A program made the translations under genes and the position numbers. Below, in pieces: positions 34,952 through 42,211 of a stretch of DNA of 44,741 bases. This DNA is from Betaproteobacteria bacterium (GTDB lineage Bacteria; Pseudomonadota; Gammaproteobacteria; Burkholderiales; SG8-41), in the NCBI GenBank assembly GCA_947467315.1, contig CANIID010000007.1, forward strand, positions 1-44,741, read 5' to 3'. Below the pieces are notes generated by a model. That model had not been told where the DNA came from. It worked only from the letters and a program-made list of their open reading frames with translations, and made no database searches. Every line of letters begins with the position of its first letter. Positions within the stretch are counted from its first letter, which is position 1.

Positions 34952-36358
34952 ATGCCGCTGACGCTGTTCGAGAAAATCTGGCAGCGCCATGTGGTAGTGG
35001 AAGAAGAAGGCGAACTGCTGCTGCATGTGGATCGCGCGCTGTTCCACGAAGGCTCGTCGCACGCCTTCGCCAAGCTCGAACAACAGGGGCGCAGCATTGC
35101 GCGGCCCCAACAGGTGTTCGCGTTCAACGATCACTACGTGCCGACCACCGGGCGTGACAAAGGGGTTAACGGCATCGCCAACGCCGAGATTCGCAACATG
35201 GTCATTCAGCTCCAGACCAATGCGACAAAGCATGGCATCACGCTGTTCGGCATTGACGACCCGCGTCAGGGCATTTTGCACATCGTGCCGCCGGAGCAGG
35301 GCATCACGCAGCCGGGGCTGCTGATCTGCGGCGCGGATTCGCATACCGCCACGCACGGCGCGTTCGGATGCCTGGCGTTCGGCATCGGCGCATCCGACAT
35401 GATGCACGTGATGGCGACGCAGACCATCTGGCAGCGCAGCCAAAAAACTCTGCGCATCAATGTAAACGGATCGTTGGGTTTTGGTGTGTCGGCGAAGGAC
35501 GTGATTCTCGCCATCATCGCCAAGATCGGTGTGGCGGGCGGCACCGGGCATGTGATCGAATACGCCGGCAGCACGTTTCGCACCATGAGTATGGAAGGCC
35601 GCATGACCGTGTGCAATATGTCGATTGAAGCCGGCGCGCGCGCGGGCATGATCGCGCCGGATGAAACCACCTACGCCTATATGCAGGGCCGCCCGTATGC
35701 ACCGAAAGGTGCTGCATGGGATGCCGCGATGATGTTGTGGAAGCAATTGCCGACGGATGCAGGCGCGTGCTTTGACCGTGAAGTATCGATGAACGCCGCA
35801 GATATTGCGCCGATGGTGACCTGGGGCACCAACCCGGAGCAAGGCGGCCCGGTCACCGGCGCAGTGCCGAACCCGCGCGATATTGAGGACGAAATCGCCG
35901 CACAGGAAGCCGCATCCGCCATCGAATACCAGGGGCTGACGCCGGGCATGGCACTGACGGATATTAAAGTGGACAAGGTGTTTATCGGCTCGTGTACCAA
36001 CAGCCGCATCGAAGACATCCGCGCGGCAGCGGAAGTGGCGAAGCTGGGCCGCGCAGTGATCCCCGCGTGGGTGGTGCCGGGGTCGCAACTGGTGAAGCGT
36101 CAGGCCGAGCGGGAGGGTTTGGATAAAATTTTAATCGCGGCGAATTTTGAGTGGCGCGATCCGGGCTGCTCGCTTTGCACGGCGATCAACGGCGATCAAT
36201 TGCAACCCGGCGAACGTTGCGCGTCAACGTCCAACCGCAATTTCAAAGGCCGTCAAGGCACGGGAGGGCGCACGCATCTGGTGAGTCCGGCGATGGCAGT
36301 GGCGGCGGCGTTGAAAGGCCGTTTGACAGATGTGCGTGAGTTGATGAAAGGCGCATGA
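34952..36358 (+). CDS. LeuC-like hydro-lyase large subunit (3-isopropylmalate dehydratase family)
   Basis: A 468-residue large subunit of the aconitase superfamily. LTLFEKIWQRHVV opens it as in LeuC. GADSHTATHGAFGCLAFGIGASD and the 4Fe-4S ligands in FIGSCTNSRIEDIRAAAEV and DPGCSLCTAINGDQL are intact; ERCASTSNRNFKGRQGTGG is the LeuC substrate-site block. It would isomerise or hydrate a 2- or 3-substituted malate-type acid. The context (tctBA, a keto-acid reductase, no leuA or leuB) argues for a catabolic paralogue instead of leucine synthesis. The small subunit starts 1 base after its stop. Confidence 0.92.
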   Translation: MPLTLFEKIWQRHVVVEEEGELLLHVDRALFHEGSSHAFAKLEQQGRSIARPQQVFAFNDHYVPTTGRDKGVNGIANAEIRNMVIQLQTNATKHGITLFGIDDPRQGILHIVPPEQGITQPGLLICGADSHTATHGAFGCLAFGIGASDMMHVMATQTIWQRSQKTLRINVNGSLGFGVSAKDVILAIIAKIGVAGGTGHVIEYAGSTFRTMSMEGRMTVCNMSIEAGARAGMIAPDETTYAYMQGRPYAPKGAAWDAAMMLWKQLPTDAGACFDREVSMNAADIAPMVTWGTNPEQGGPVTGAVPNPRDIEDEIAAQEAASAIEYQGLTPGMALTDIKVDKVFIGSCTNSRIEDIRAAAEVAKLGRAVIPAWVVPGSQLVKRQAEREGLDKILIAANFEWRDPGCSLCTAINGDQLQPGERCASTSNRNFKGRQGTGGRTHLVSPAMAVAAALKGRLTDVRELMKGA

Positions 36359-36359
36359 G

Positions 36360-36977
36360 ATGACCCCTTTCACCACTCTTACTGCGATAGCCGCCCCCAT
36401 AGACGAGCCCAACGTCGATACCAATCAACTGTGCCCAACACGCTTCAATAAAGTGCCGCGCGGGCCGGCCTATGCACGCGTGCTGTTTCACGACAGGCGC
36501 TTTAATGCCGATGGATCGGAGAAGGAACATCTGTTGAATGTTGCGCCGTTCAATCGCGCGCAGATTATCGTCGCGGATCGCAATTGGGGCAGCGGCTCGT
36601 CGCGTGAAAGCGCGGTATATGCGCTGTACGAATTCGGCATCCGTTGCGTGATCGCATCAAGTTTCGGCGACATCCACGCCAACAATTGCTACAAGAACGG
36701 GCTGCTGCCAGTGGTGTTAAGCGACGCTGCATGCGCGGCGCTGCGCAAGCAGTTGCGCGAGCATCCCGGTTCAACTATCAGTGTTGATTTGGCGGCGCAG
36801 ACGGTGATTGACCCGCAGGGAAATCCGCATCGCTTCGACATTCATTCGGTGCGTAAAAAATGTTTGCTGGAAGGCCTCGATGACATTGCGCGCACCGTGC
36901 AGTATCGCGATCAACTTGAGGCACATGAGGTGGTGTATCGTGACGAGCGACCTTGGCTTTATACGAAAAATATATAA
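36360..36977 (+). CDS. LeuD-like hydro-lyase small subunit
   Basis: A 205-residue small subunit paired with the LeuC-like protein. PNVDTNQLCPTRFNKV is the N-terminal VDTDxIxP-type motif with Asn for the second Asp. ADRNWGSGSSRESAVYALYEFGIRCVIASSFGDI carries the swivel-domain GSGSSRE active-site loop, and NNCYKNGLLPVVL follows as in LeuD. The usual aromatic-Gly-CGSSRE loop is WGSGSSRE here, a feature shared with bacterial-type paralogues of other specificity. Its stop TAA (36975-36977) is also the first three bases of a border element. Confidence 0.92.
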   Translation: MTPFTTLTAIAAPIDEPNVDTNQLCPTRFNKVPRGPAYARVLFHDRRFNADGSEKEHLLNVAPFNRAQIIVADRNWGSGSSRESAVYALYEFGIRCVIASSFGDIHANNCYKNGLLPVVLSDAACAALRKQLREHPGSTISVDLAAQTVIDPQGNPHRFDIHSVRKKCLLEGLDDIARTVQYRDQLEAHEVVYRDERPWLYTKNI

Positions 36978-36992
36978 CCATATGTTTTTAAA
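36975..36992 (+). repeat. AT-rich border element, copy 10 (supplies a stop codon)
   Basis: The sequence is TAACCATATGTTTTTAAA, 16 of 18 to the consensus. Its first three bases are the stop codon of the LeuD-like gene. Confidence 0.75.
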
Positions 36993-37000
36993 ATGTATTT

Positions 37001-37489
37001 TTAGTTTTTCATCACGTGAATAATCCAGCTTGATGTGGCCGCCTTCGCCACCCGCGTCCATTTCGCCAGTTCCTGCTTCAGATTGGCATCGAGTTGCGCT
37101 GGCATGCCGTCGAGGATATCGGCGCCCACTGAAGCAAAGCCCTCGCGCGTGGTGGGCATCGCCAGGGTTTTGTTGCCCGTGGCGTTGAGCCTGGTGGTGC
37201 CGTTGCCGGCGGACGACATGGTCATCTTGCCCGCTTTGGATTTGGCCGGCACGATGAAATCATTCACTGATTTTGCGGGCAGTATGGGGTTAACCACCAG
37301 CACGATGGGCACGTGCGACAGCAGCAAGGTCGGCGACAGATCCTGCACCGGGTCATAGGGCATTTTGCTATAGAGCGACTGCGCCACGGTGACGGTGCCG
37401 CTGGACGCGAACACCAGCGTGCAGCCATGGTAGTCGGTCGCCACTGGCGATGCAAATTGCTCGTATAATCGTGCGGCGATAAACTTCAT
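37001..37489 (-). pseudogene. Bug receptor remnant
   Basis: A 162-codon open frame whose parts match Bug proteins but not as a whole. Residues 20-75 (LVFASSGTVTVAQSLYSKMP, DPVQDLSPTLLL, NPILPAKSVNDFI) and SSAGNGTTRL correspond to the first lobe. The C-terminal REGFASVGADILDG and LKQELAKWTRVAKAA match the Bug end. The signal peptide and first ligand block are absent because the next gene starts 20 bases away, and about 120 residues between the two parts are missing. It is probably a decayed receptor with an N-terminal and an internal deletion. Confidence 0.85.
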
Positions 37490-37509
37490 TGAAGCGCTGA
37501 CAACCCATC

Positions 37510-38412
37510 ATGCTGCCCTCCCAACGACTCGACTACTCGGCCATTATTGATCGTCCGCCGTTAAAGCTGCCTGGCGGCGCGCGCGTGGTGGTGTGGCCGA
37601 TTATCAACGTGGAGTTGTGGGACATTCATCGCCCGATGCCGCGGCAGGTGCTGCCGCCGCCCACGCACGTGAACCGCCTGCCGGATTTCGCGCATTGGGC
37701 GTGGCACGAGTACGGCATGCGCGTGGGGTTCTGGCGCATGAAGCAGGCGCTGGATAATCTGGATATCAAAGCGTCGCTGTTTACCAACGCGCGGGTGATT
37801 TCTGACTACGCGCGGGTAGCGGAAGAGGCACTCAAATCCGGCTGGGAGTTTGTCGGCCATTCGTATGACCAGCAGCCGATTCACGTTGAAAAAGACCAGC
37901 GTGCAATGATCCAGCGCACGGTTAAAACCATCAAGGCATTCACCGGCAAGGCGCCGGTGGGCTGGCTGTCGCCGGGACTGACCGAAACGTTTTACACGCC
38001 GGATTACTTGGCCGAAGCCGGCATTAAGTACATCGCCGACTGGATAATCGATGACGAGCCTTGCGAGATACGCACCGATCACGGCAACGTGCTGGCGATG
38101 CCGTATAACGTGGAGTGCAACGATATTCCGATGATGATGGTGCAGCATCATTCGAGCAACGAGTTCGTCACGCGCACCATGGATCATTTTGATCGGCTGT
38201 ACGAAGAAGGCAAAACGCGCGCCAAGATCATGGCGATAGGCGTGCATCCGTACATCTCCGGCGTCGCGCATCGCATCAAGTATTTTGAAGAGGTGTTCAA
38301 GCGCTTGCGCAACAAGCCCGGCGTGTTGTTCTGGACCGGCGAGCAGATACTCGATTGGTACGGCCAGCAGGGTAGGGTCGCGCCCAAGCCCAAACGCGCC
38401 GCCAAGAAGTAA
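37510..38412 (+). CDS. polysaccharide deacetylase family protein (PuuE/allantoinase-like)
   Basis: A 300-residue carbohydrate-esterase-4 (NodB-fold) protein. RVVVWPIINVELWDIHRP is the first strand region. HEYGMRVGFWRMKQALDNL and SLFTNARVI, followed by GWEFVGHSYDQQPIH, match the PuuE-type subgroup, in which the first catalytic Asp region is degenerate. GWLSPGLTETFYTPDYLAEAG and MAIGVHPYISG are the later motifs. Members of this subgroup include the cofactor-free allantoinase PuuE, so the substrate may be a cyclic amide and not a polysaccharide. Its stop codon is the first three bases of a border element; the following Bug gene starts 25 bases on. Confidence 0.88.
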   Translation: MLPSQRLDYSAIIDRPPLKLPGGARVVVWPIINVELWDIHRPMPRQVLPPPTHVNRLPDFAHWAWHEYGMRVGFWRMKQALDNLDIKASLFTNARVISDYARVAEEALKSGWEFVGHSYDQQPIHVEKDQRAMIQRTVKTIKAFTGKAPVGWLSPGLTETFYTPDYLAEAGIKYIADWIIDDEPCEIRTDHGNVLAMPYNVECNDIPMMMVQHHSSNEFVTRTMDHFDRLYEEGKTRAKIMAIGVHPYISGVAHRIKYFEEVFKRLRNKPGVLFWTGEQILDWYGQQGRVAPKPKRAAKK

Positions 38413-38427
38413 GTATATGTTTTTAAG
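38410..38427 (+). repeat. AT-rich border element, copy 11 (supplies a stop codon)
   Basis: The sequence is TAAGTATATGTTTTTAAG, 17 of 18 to the consensus. Its first three bases are the deacetylase stop, and it ends 9 bases before the next Bug start. Confidence 0.8.
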
Positions 38428-38436
38428 CGTAATTTA

Positions 38437-39432
38437 ATGAAACGACTAATTTGGGGCGCGGCCTGCGGTGTGTTTCTCGCGGGTGTGCAGTCTGCCTCGG
38501 CGCAACCGGGCGCGGCAGCCGATTTGCCCGCATTTCCCACCAAGGGCCGCGGCATCCGCGTGGTGATTCCGTTTCCACCGGGCGGCGGCAACGATGTGTT
38601 TGCGCGCTTTCTGGTGCATGGCTTGAACGAAAAATTCGCGCCCGGCTCGGTGGCGGATAACCGCGGCGGCGCGGGCACGGTGATCGGCACCGAGATCGCC
38701 GCCAAGGGCAATCCCGATGGCCATACCTTGCTGATTGTGTCTGTGCCGTTTGTGGTGCTGAACGCGCTGTATCCCGAGATCAAAATCGACACGCTCAAGG
38801 ATTTCACGCCGGTCATCAACGCGGGCACCTCGCCGTCGATGTTGCTGGTGCCGGCGGCAGGGCCCTATAAAAGCGTGAAGGATTTAGTGGATGCGGCGCG
38901 TGCCAAGCCGGGCGCGTTGGCTTATGCCACGTCGGGCAACGGCTCATCCACGCATCTCATCATGGAATTGTTCAAGATGGCGAGCAAAACCGATCTGGTG
39001 CATGTGCCGTACAAAGGCAGCGGCCCGGCGATGACCGCGTTGATGGCAGGGCAGGTGCCGGTGATGTTTAACAATCCGACGGCGGCGGCTGCATTCATCA
39101 AGGCGGGCCGTGTGCGTGCGCTAGGCGTAAGCGCGTCGACGCGCTTGAAAGCGTTTCCCGACGTGCCGACCCTGGCCGAGGCCGGTGTGCCGGGCTGCGA
39201 GGGCAGCGTGTTCTGGGGCGTGGCAGCGCCTGCGGGAACGCCCAAGGCCGTGGTGGCCAGGCTGAATGCGGAGTTCAATCGTATTCTGAATTCAAGTGAA
39301 ATCCGCAAACACTTTACCAGTCAGGATGTCGATGTGGTGGGCGGCACGCCGGAAGCGTTTGGTGAATTTTTAAAGAAAGAAGTCGCGCTGTGGGGGAAAG
39401 TAGTGCGTGAAGCTAAAATTAAAGCGGAGTAA
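38437..39432 (+). CDS. Bug (TctC-type) tripartite tricarboxylate receptor
   Basis: A 331-residue exported receptor. The signal peptide (MKRLIWGAACGVFLAG..., cleavage near ASAQP) is followed by a short spacer, then RGIRVVIPFPPGGGNDVFAR. DNRGGAGTVIGTEIAAKGNPD forms the second ligand block. SGNGSSTHLIMELF and HVPYKGSGPAMTALMAG follow; the end reads EVALWGKVVREAKIKAE. It carries the GGGND loop common among receptors of this family. It follows the PuuE-like gene closely and precedes another Bug gene by 27 bases. Confidence 0.95.
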   Translation: MKRLIWGAACGVFLAGVQSASAQPGAAADLPAFPTKGRGIRVVIPFPPGGGNDVFARFLVHGLNEKFAPGSVADNRGGAGTVIGTEIAAKGNPDGHTLLIVSVPFVVLNALYPEIKIDTLKDFTPVINAGTSPSMLLVPAAGPYKSVKDLVDAARAKPGALAYATSGNGSSTHLIMELFKMASKTDLVHVPYKGSGPAMTALMAGQVPVMFNNPTAAAAFIKAGRVRALGVSASTRLKAFPDVPTLAEAGVPGCEGSVFWGVAAPAGTPKAVVARLNAEFNRILNSSEIRKHFTSQDVDVVGGTPEAFGEFLKKEVALWGKVVREAKIKAE

Positions 39433-39459
39433 ATAAAAAATGAAGGCGAGGACAATCGA

Positions 39460-40455
39460 ATGAGCAGTCATAAAAATCATAGCCGGATCACCGGCTGGGC
39501 CGTGGGCGGCATACTGCCGATGATAGTCATCGCGGTCAGTGCGCAAGTGAGTGCGCAAGGCTTCCCCAACAAATTGATACGCGTAGTGAACCCCGCAGCG
39601 CCGGGCGGCAACAGCGATGTATTTTTCAGACTGCTGCAACCGAAGATGACTGAAATACTCGGCCAGCAACTGGTGTTCGATTATCGCGCGGGCGGCGGCG
39701 GCACCATCGGCGGCGAGATCATCGCCAAAAGTGCACCGGATGGATACACCGTCGGGCTGGTGGCGGCGAGTTTTGTCATCAACCCTTCGATGATTAAGAA
39801 AATGCCTTACGACACGGTTAAGGATTTCAGCGGCCTGGGCTTGATCGTTGATGTGCCCAGTGGGTTGGTGGTACATCCTTCGTTGCCGGCGAAAAACGTC
39901 AAGGAGTTGATCGCGCTGGCGAAAGCACGGCCAGGGCAGTTGTTCGGCTCATCGTCGGGCCGCGCCACGGTGGGCCATATGTCCATCGAACTGTTCAATT
40001 CGATGGCAGGCGTCAAAGTGGTGCATGTGCCGTACAAGGGCGCGGGGCCGGCGATCATCGATTTGGTGGCCGGTCATGTGCAATTGCAATTTTCCAGTCT
40101 GCCGCTGGTGTCCGGTCATGTGCAATCCGGACGCATCAAGTTGATCGCGCAGACCGGCGACAAGCGCGCGGGCTTCGCCAAGGACGTGCCGACCATGATC
40201 GAGGCCGGCATGCCGGGTTATGTGGTGAGCAGCGGTTTTAGTTTTATCGGCCCGGCCGGCATTCCGCGCGCCATTGGCGAGCGCTTGAATGGTGCGCTGG
40301 TGGCCTCATTGCGCGACCCGGCGAATCGTAAGTTTCTGCTGGATCAGGGTGCCGAACCCGTCGGCAGCTCACCCGATGAACACGAGGCCTACATCAAATC
40401 CGAAGTAGCCAAGTGGATTAAAGTGGTGAAGCAGGCGGGGATAGAGGCGCAGTAG
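39460..40455 (+). CDS. Bug (TctC-type) tripartite tricarboxylate receptor
   Basis: A 331-residue exported receptor. A longer polar N-terminus (MSSHKNHSRITG) precedes the hydrophobic core of its signal peptide, cleaved near VSAQG-FPNKLIRVVNPAAPGGNSDV. DYRAGGGGTIGGEIIAKSAPD is the second ligand block. HVPYKGAGPAIIDLVAGHVQ and the C-terminal EVAKWIKVVKQAGIEAQ agree with the family. It is divergent in sequence from its immediate neighbour, so this is not a recent tandem duplicate. Ligand unknown. Confidence 0.95.
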   Translation: MSSHKNHSRITGWAVGGILPMIVIAVSAQVSAQGFPNKLIRVVNPAAPGGNSDVFFRLLQPKMTEILGQQLVFDYRAGGGGTIGGEIIAKSAPDGYTVGLVAASFVINPSMIKKMPYDTVKDFSGLGLIVDVPSGLVVHPSLPAKNVKELIALAKARPGQLFGSSSGRATVGHMSIELFNSMAGVKVVHVPYKGAGPAIIDLVAGHVQLQFSSLPLVSGHVQSGRIKLIAQTGDKRAGFAKDVPTMIEAGMPGYVVSSGFSFIGPAGIPRAIGERLNGALVASLRDPANRKFLLDQGAEPVGSSPDEHEAYIKSEVAKWIKVVKQAGIEAQ

Positions 40456-40506
40456 TGCAGCCGCGGCACGTGACGTGGCCGTGATTTGCGTATTAATTAA
40501 TTATCG

Positions 40507-40524
40507 TTTAAAAACAATTACATA
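40507..40524 (-). repeat. AT-rich border element, copy 12
   Basis: On the minus strand it reads TATGTAATTGTTTTTAAA, 15 of 18 to the consensus. It lies between two convergent Bug genes, so here it cannot be a promoter or leader for either. Confidence 0.55.
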
Positions 40525-40551
40525 TAAAAAATTACTTGCGTTAAAACGCGG

Positions 40552-41526
40552 TTAATTGATCCGCGCGCCGCTGGCCTTAACCACCTTCGCCCATTTCTCA
40601 AGGTCCGCCGCGATTAATTTCACCATGTCTTGCGGCGTGCCTGTGAGGGCATCTACTCCCTGATCGGACAGCTTGGCCTTGATGTCGGCCTGCGCGAGGA
40701 TGGCGCCGATTTCCCGGTTTAAACGCATGATGGCTTCGGGTGCTGTGTGGGCCGGTGCGAATAGCGCGTACCACAGCTCGGCTGAAAATCCGGGCACGGT
40801 TTCCGCAATGGCGGGCACTTCGGGCACCGCCGGTGAACGGCGCGGGCCGGTGACGGCGACTGCACGCAGACGGCCCGAGCGGATGTGCGGCACCACCGTG
40901 AGTGCGGAGGCGAATGACATCACGATCTGGCCGCCGATCAATTCGGTGACCGCAAGCGAGGTGCCCTTGTAGGGCACATGCACCAGCGAGGTGTTCGTCA
41001 TTACCCCGAGCAGCGCGCCGGCGAGATGACCGAGCGAGCCGTTGCCTGATGAACCGTTGGTAATTTCGTTGGGCTTGGCGCGTGTCAGTGCGAGAAATTC
41101 TTTCATGGTACGCACCGGCAATGAGGGATGCACCACGAGGATCAGCGGGCTGGTGCCGATTTGCGTGATAGGGGCCAGGTCTTTAGCGATATCGAAAGGC
41201 ATTTTTCGATACAGATGCGGATTGATGGTGATGGCGTTCGGCAGCACGATCAGGGTGTAGCCGTCGGGCGGTGCTTTCACCACCAGTTCGGTGCCGACGA
41301 TGGTGTTGGCGCCGGGGCGGTTTTCCACCACCACCTGCTGCGTCAGGCGCGGGGTTAAGGCTGCGGCCAAAATGCGCGACAGTGTGTCGTTGCCGCCGCC
41401 GGGCGCGAACGGCGAGACGATGCGCACGGGTTTGGTTGGCCACGATTGGGCGTGAGCGTGGGTCGCTGCGATGAATAAGGGCAGTAAAAACAAAAAGATG
41501 CGCATGAGGCGGAGAATCGGTTGCAT
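40552..41526 (-). CDS. Bug (TctC-type) tripartite tricarboxylate receptor
   Basis: A 324-residue exported receptor as called. The open frame extends to 41652, but ATG 41526 (MQPILRLMRIFLFLL...) gives a normal signal peptide cleaved near AHAQS-WPTKPVRIVSPFAPGGGND; ATG 41505 is equally possible and neither has a clear Shine-Dalgarno. ENRPGANTIVGTELVVKAPPD, SSGNGSLGHLAGALL and HVPYKGTSLAVTELIGG follow the family. The C-terminus is DLEKWAKVVKASGARIN. It converges on the preceding Bug gene and diverges from the UPF0114 gene, whose start lies about 100 bases away. Confidence 0.93.
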   Translation of the reverse strand: MQPILRLMRIFLFLLPLFIAATHAHAQSWPTKPVRIVSPFAPGGGNDTLSRILAAALTPRLTQQVVVENRPGANTIVGTELVVKAPPDGYTLIVLPNAITINPHLYRKMPFDIAKDLAPITQIGTSPLILVVHPSLPVRTMKEFLALTRAKPNEITNGSSGNGSLGHLAGALLGVMTNTSLVHVPYKGTSLAVTELIGGQIVMSFASALTVVPHIRSGRLRAVAVTGPRRSPAVPEVPAIAETVPGFSAELWYALFAPAHTAPEAIMRLNREIGAILAQADIKAKLSDQGVDALTGTPQDMVKLIAADLEKWAKVVKASGARIN

Positions 41527-41625
41527 TGTTTCAGGAAGTGTAGAGAATATAGCGCGTTTTGACCTTTCAGGTGCTTGCGATGCGGGCATCAGTTTTGCAT
41601 CAACCATCAGGAAAAGAAACGGAAT

Positions 41626-42186
41626 ATGAGCAGACAACCTCCAATGGATCAAAGACGAAAAGGCGATATGCTAAGGCCGCTGCCGCGCTGGATATTCATG
41701 AGCCGCTGGCTGCAGGCGCCACTGTATATCGGCCTGATCGCCGCGCAGGCGCTGTATGTTTGGCAGTTCTGGCGCGAGTTGATGCATCTCATCAGCGAAA
41801 TGACCGCCAACAACGTCACCGAGGCCCAGATCATGCTGATCGTGCTCGGGTTGATCGACGTGGTGATGATTTCCAATCTGCTGGTGATGGTGATTGTCGG
41901 CGGCTGGGAATCCTTTGTTTCGCGTCTCGATCTGGAAAATCACCCGGATCAGCCGGAGTGGCTGTCTCATGTGAACGCCGGCGTGCTGAAGGTGAAGCTC
42001 GCGACCGCCATCATCGGCATCTCGTCGATTCACTTGCTGCAGACCTTCATCAATGCCGCCAAACTTGAAGAAAAGACGATGATGTGGCAAACCATCATCC
42101 ATCTCACCTTCGTGTTCTCGGCGGTGGCGATTGCCTATACCGAACGGCTCATGCATTTGCCGCACAATTCAGAGAAAACACATTAA
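41626..42186 (+). CDS. YqhA/UPF0114 (TIGR00645) family membrane protein
   Basis: A 186-residue membrane protein. [20 protein letters not shown] starts the conserved region, then hydrophobic segments [37 protein letters not shown] and [17 protein letters not shown] and a final [32 protein letters not shown] and [21 protein letters not shown] are the signature loops. ATG 41626 is preferred (GGAAAAG about 10 bases upstream); the frame extends to 41575. The function of the family is unknown. Its stop overlaps a border element in reverse orientation. Confidence 0.92.
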   Translation: MSRQPPMDQRRKGDMLRPLPRWIFMSRWLQAPLYIGLIAAQALYVWQFWRELMHLISEMTANNVTEAQIMLIVLGLIDVVMISNLLVMVIVGGWESFVSRLDLENHPDQPEWLSHVNAGVLKVKLATAIIGISSIHLLQTFINAAKLEEKTMMWQTIIHLTFVFSAVAIAYTERLMHLPHNSEKTH

Positions 42187-42199
42187 AAACAAATAGTTC
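42182..42199 (-). repeat. AT-rich border element, copy 13
   Basis: On the minus strand it reads GAACTATTTGTTTTTAAT, 14 of 18 to the consensus. It overlaps the stop of the UPF0114 gene in reverse orientation and lies between two convergent genes. Confidence 0.6.
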
Positions 42200-42211
42200 G
42201 TTTTTTTCGCG

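Noticed and set aside
34817-36088. Long minus-strand open frame opposite the LeuC-like gene
   Set aside because: It is antisense to a well-supported enzyme, has a His/Arg-rich composition typical of shadows in GC-rich DNA and matches no family. The same holds for long frames opposite the aconitases, the CoxL-type gene and the Tat-exported subunit.
8080-42199. The AT-rich repeats as a CRISPR array
   Set aside because: Copies are kilobases apart, on both strands, without regular spacers or cas genes.
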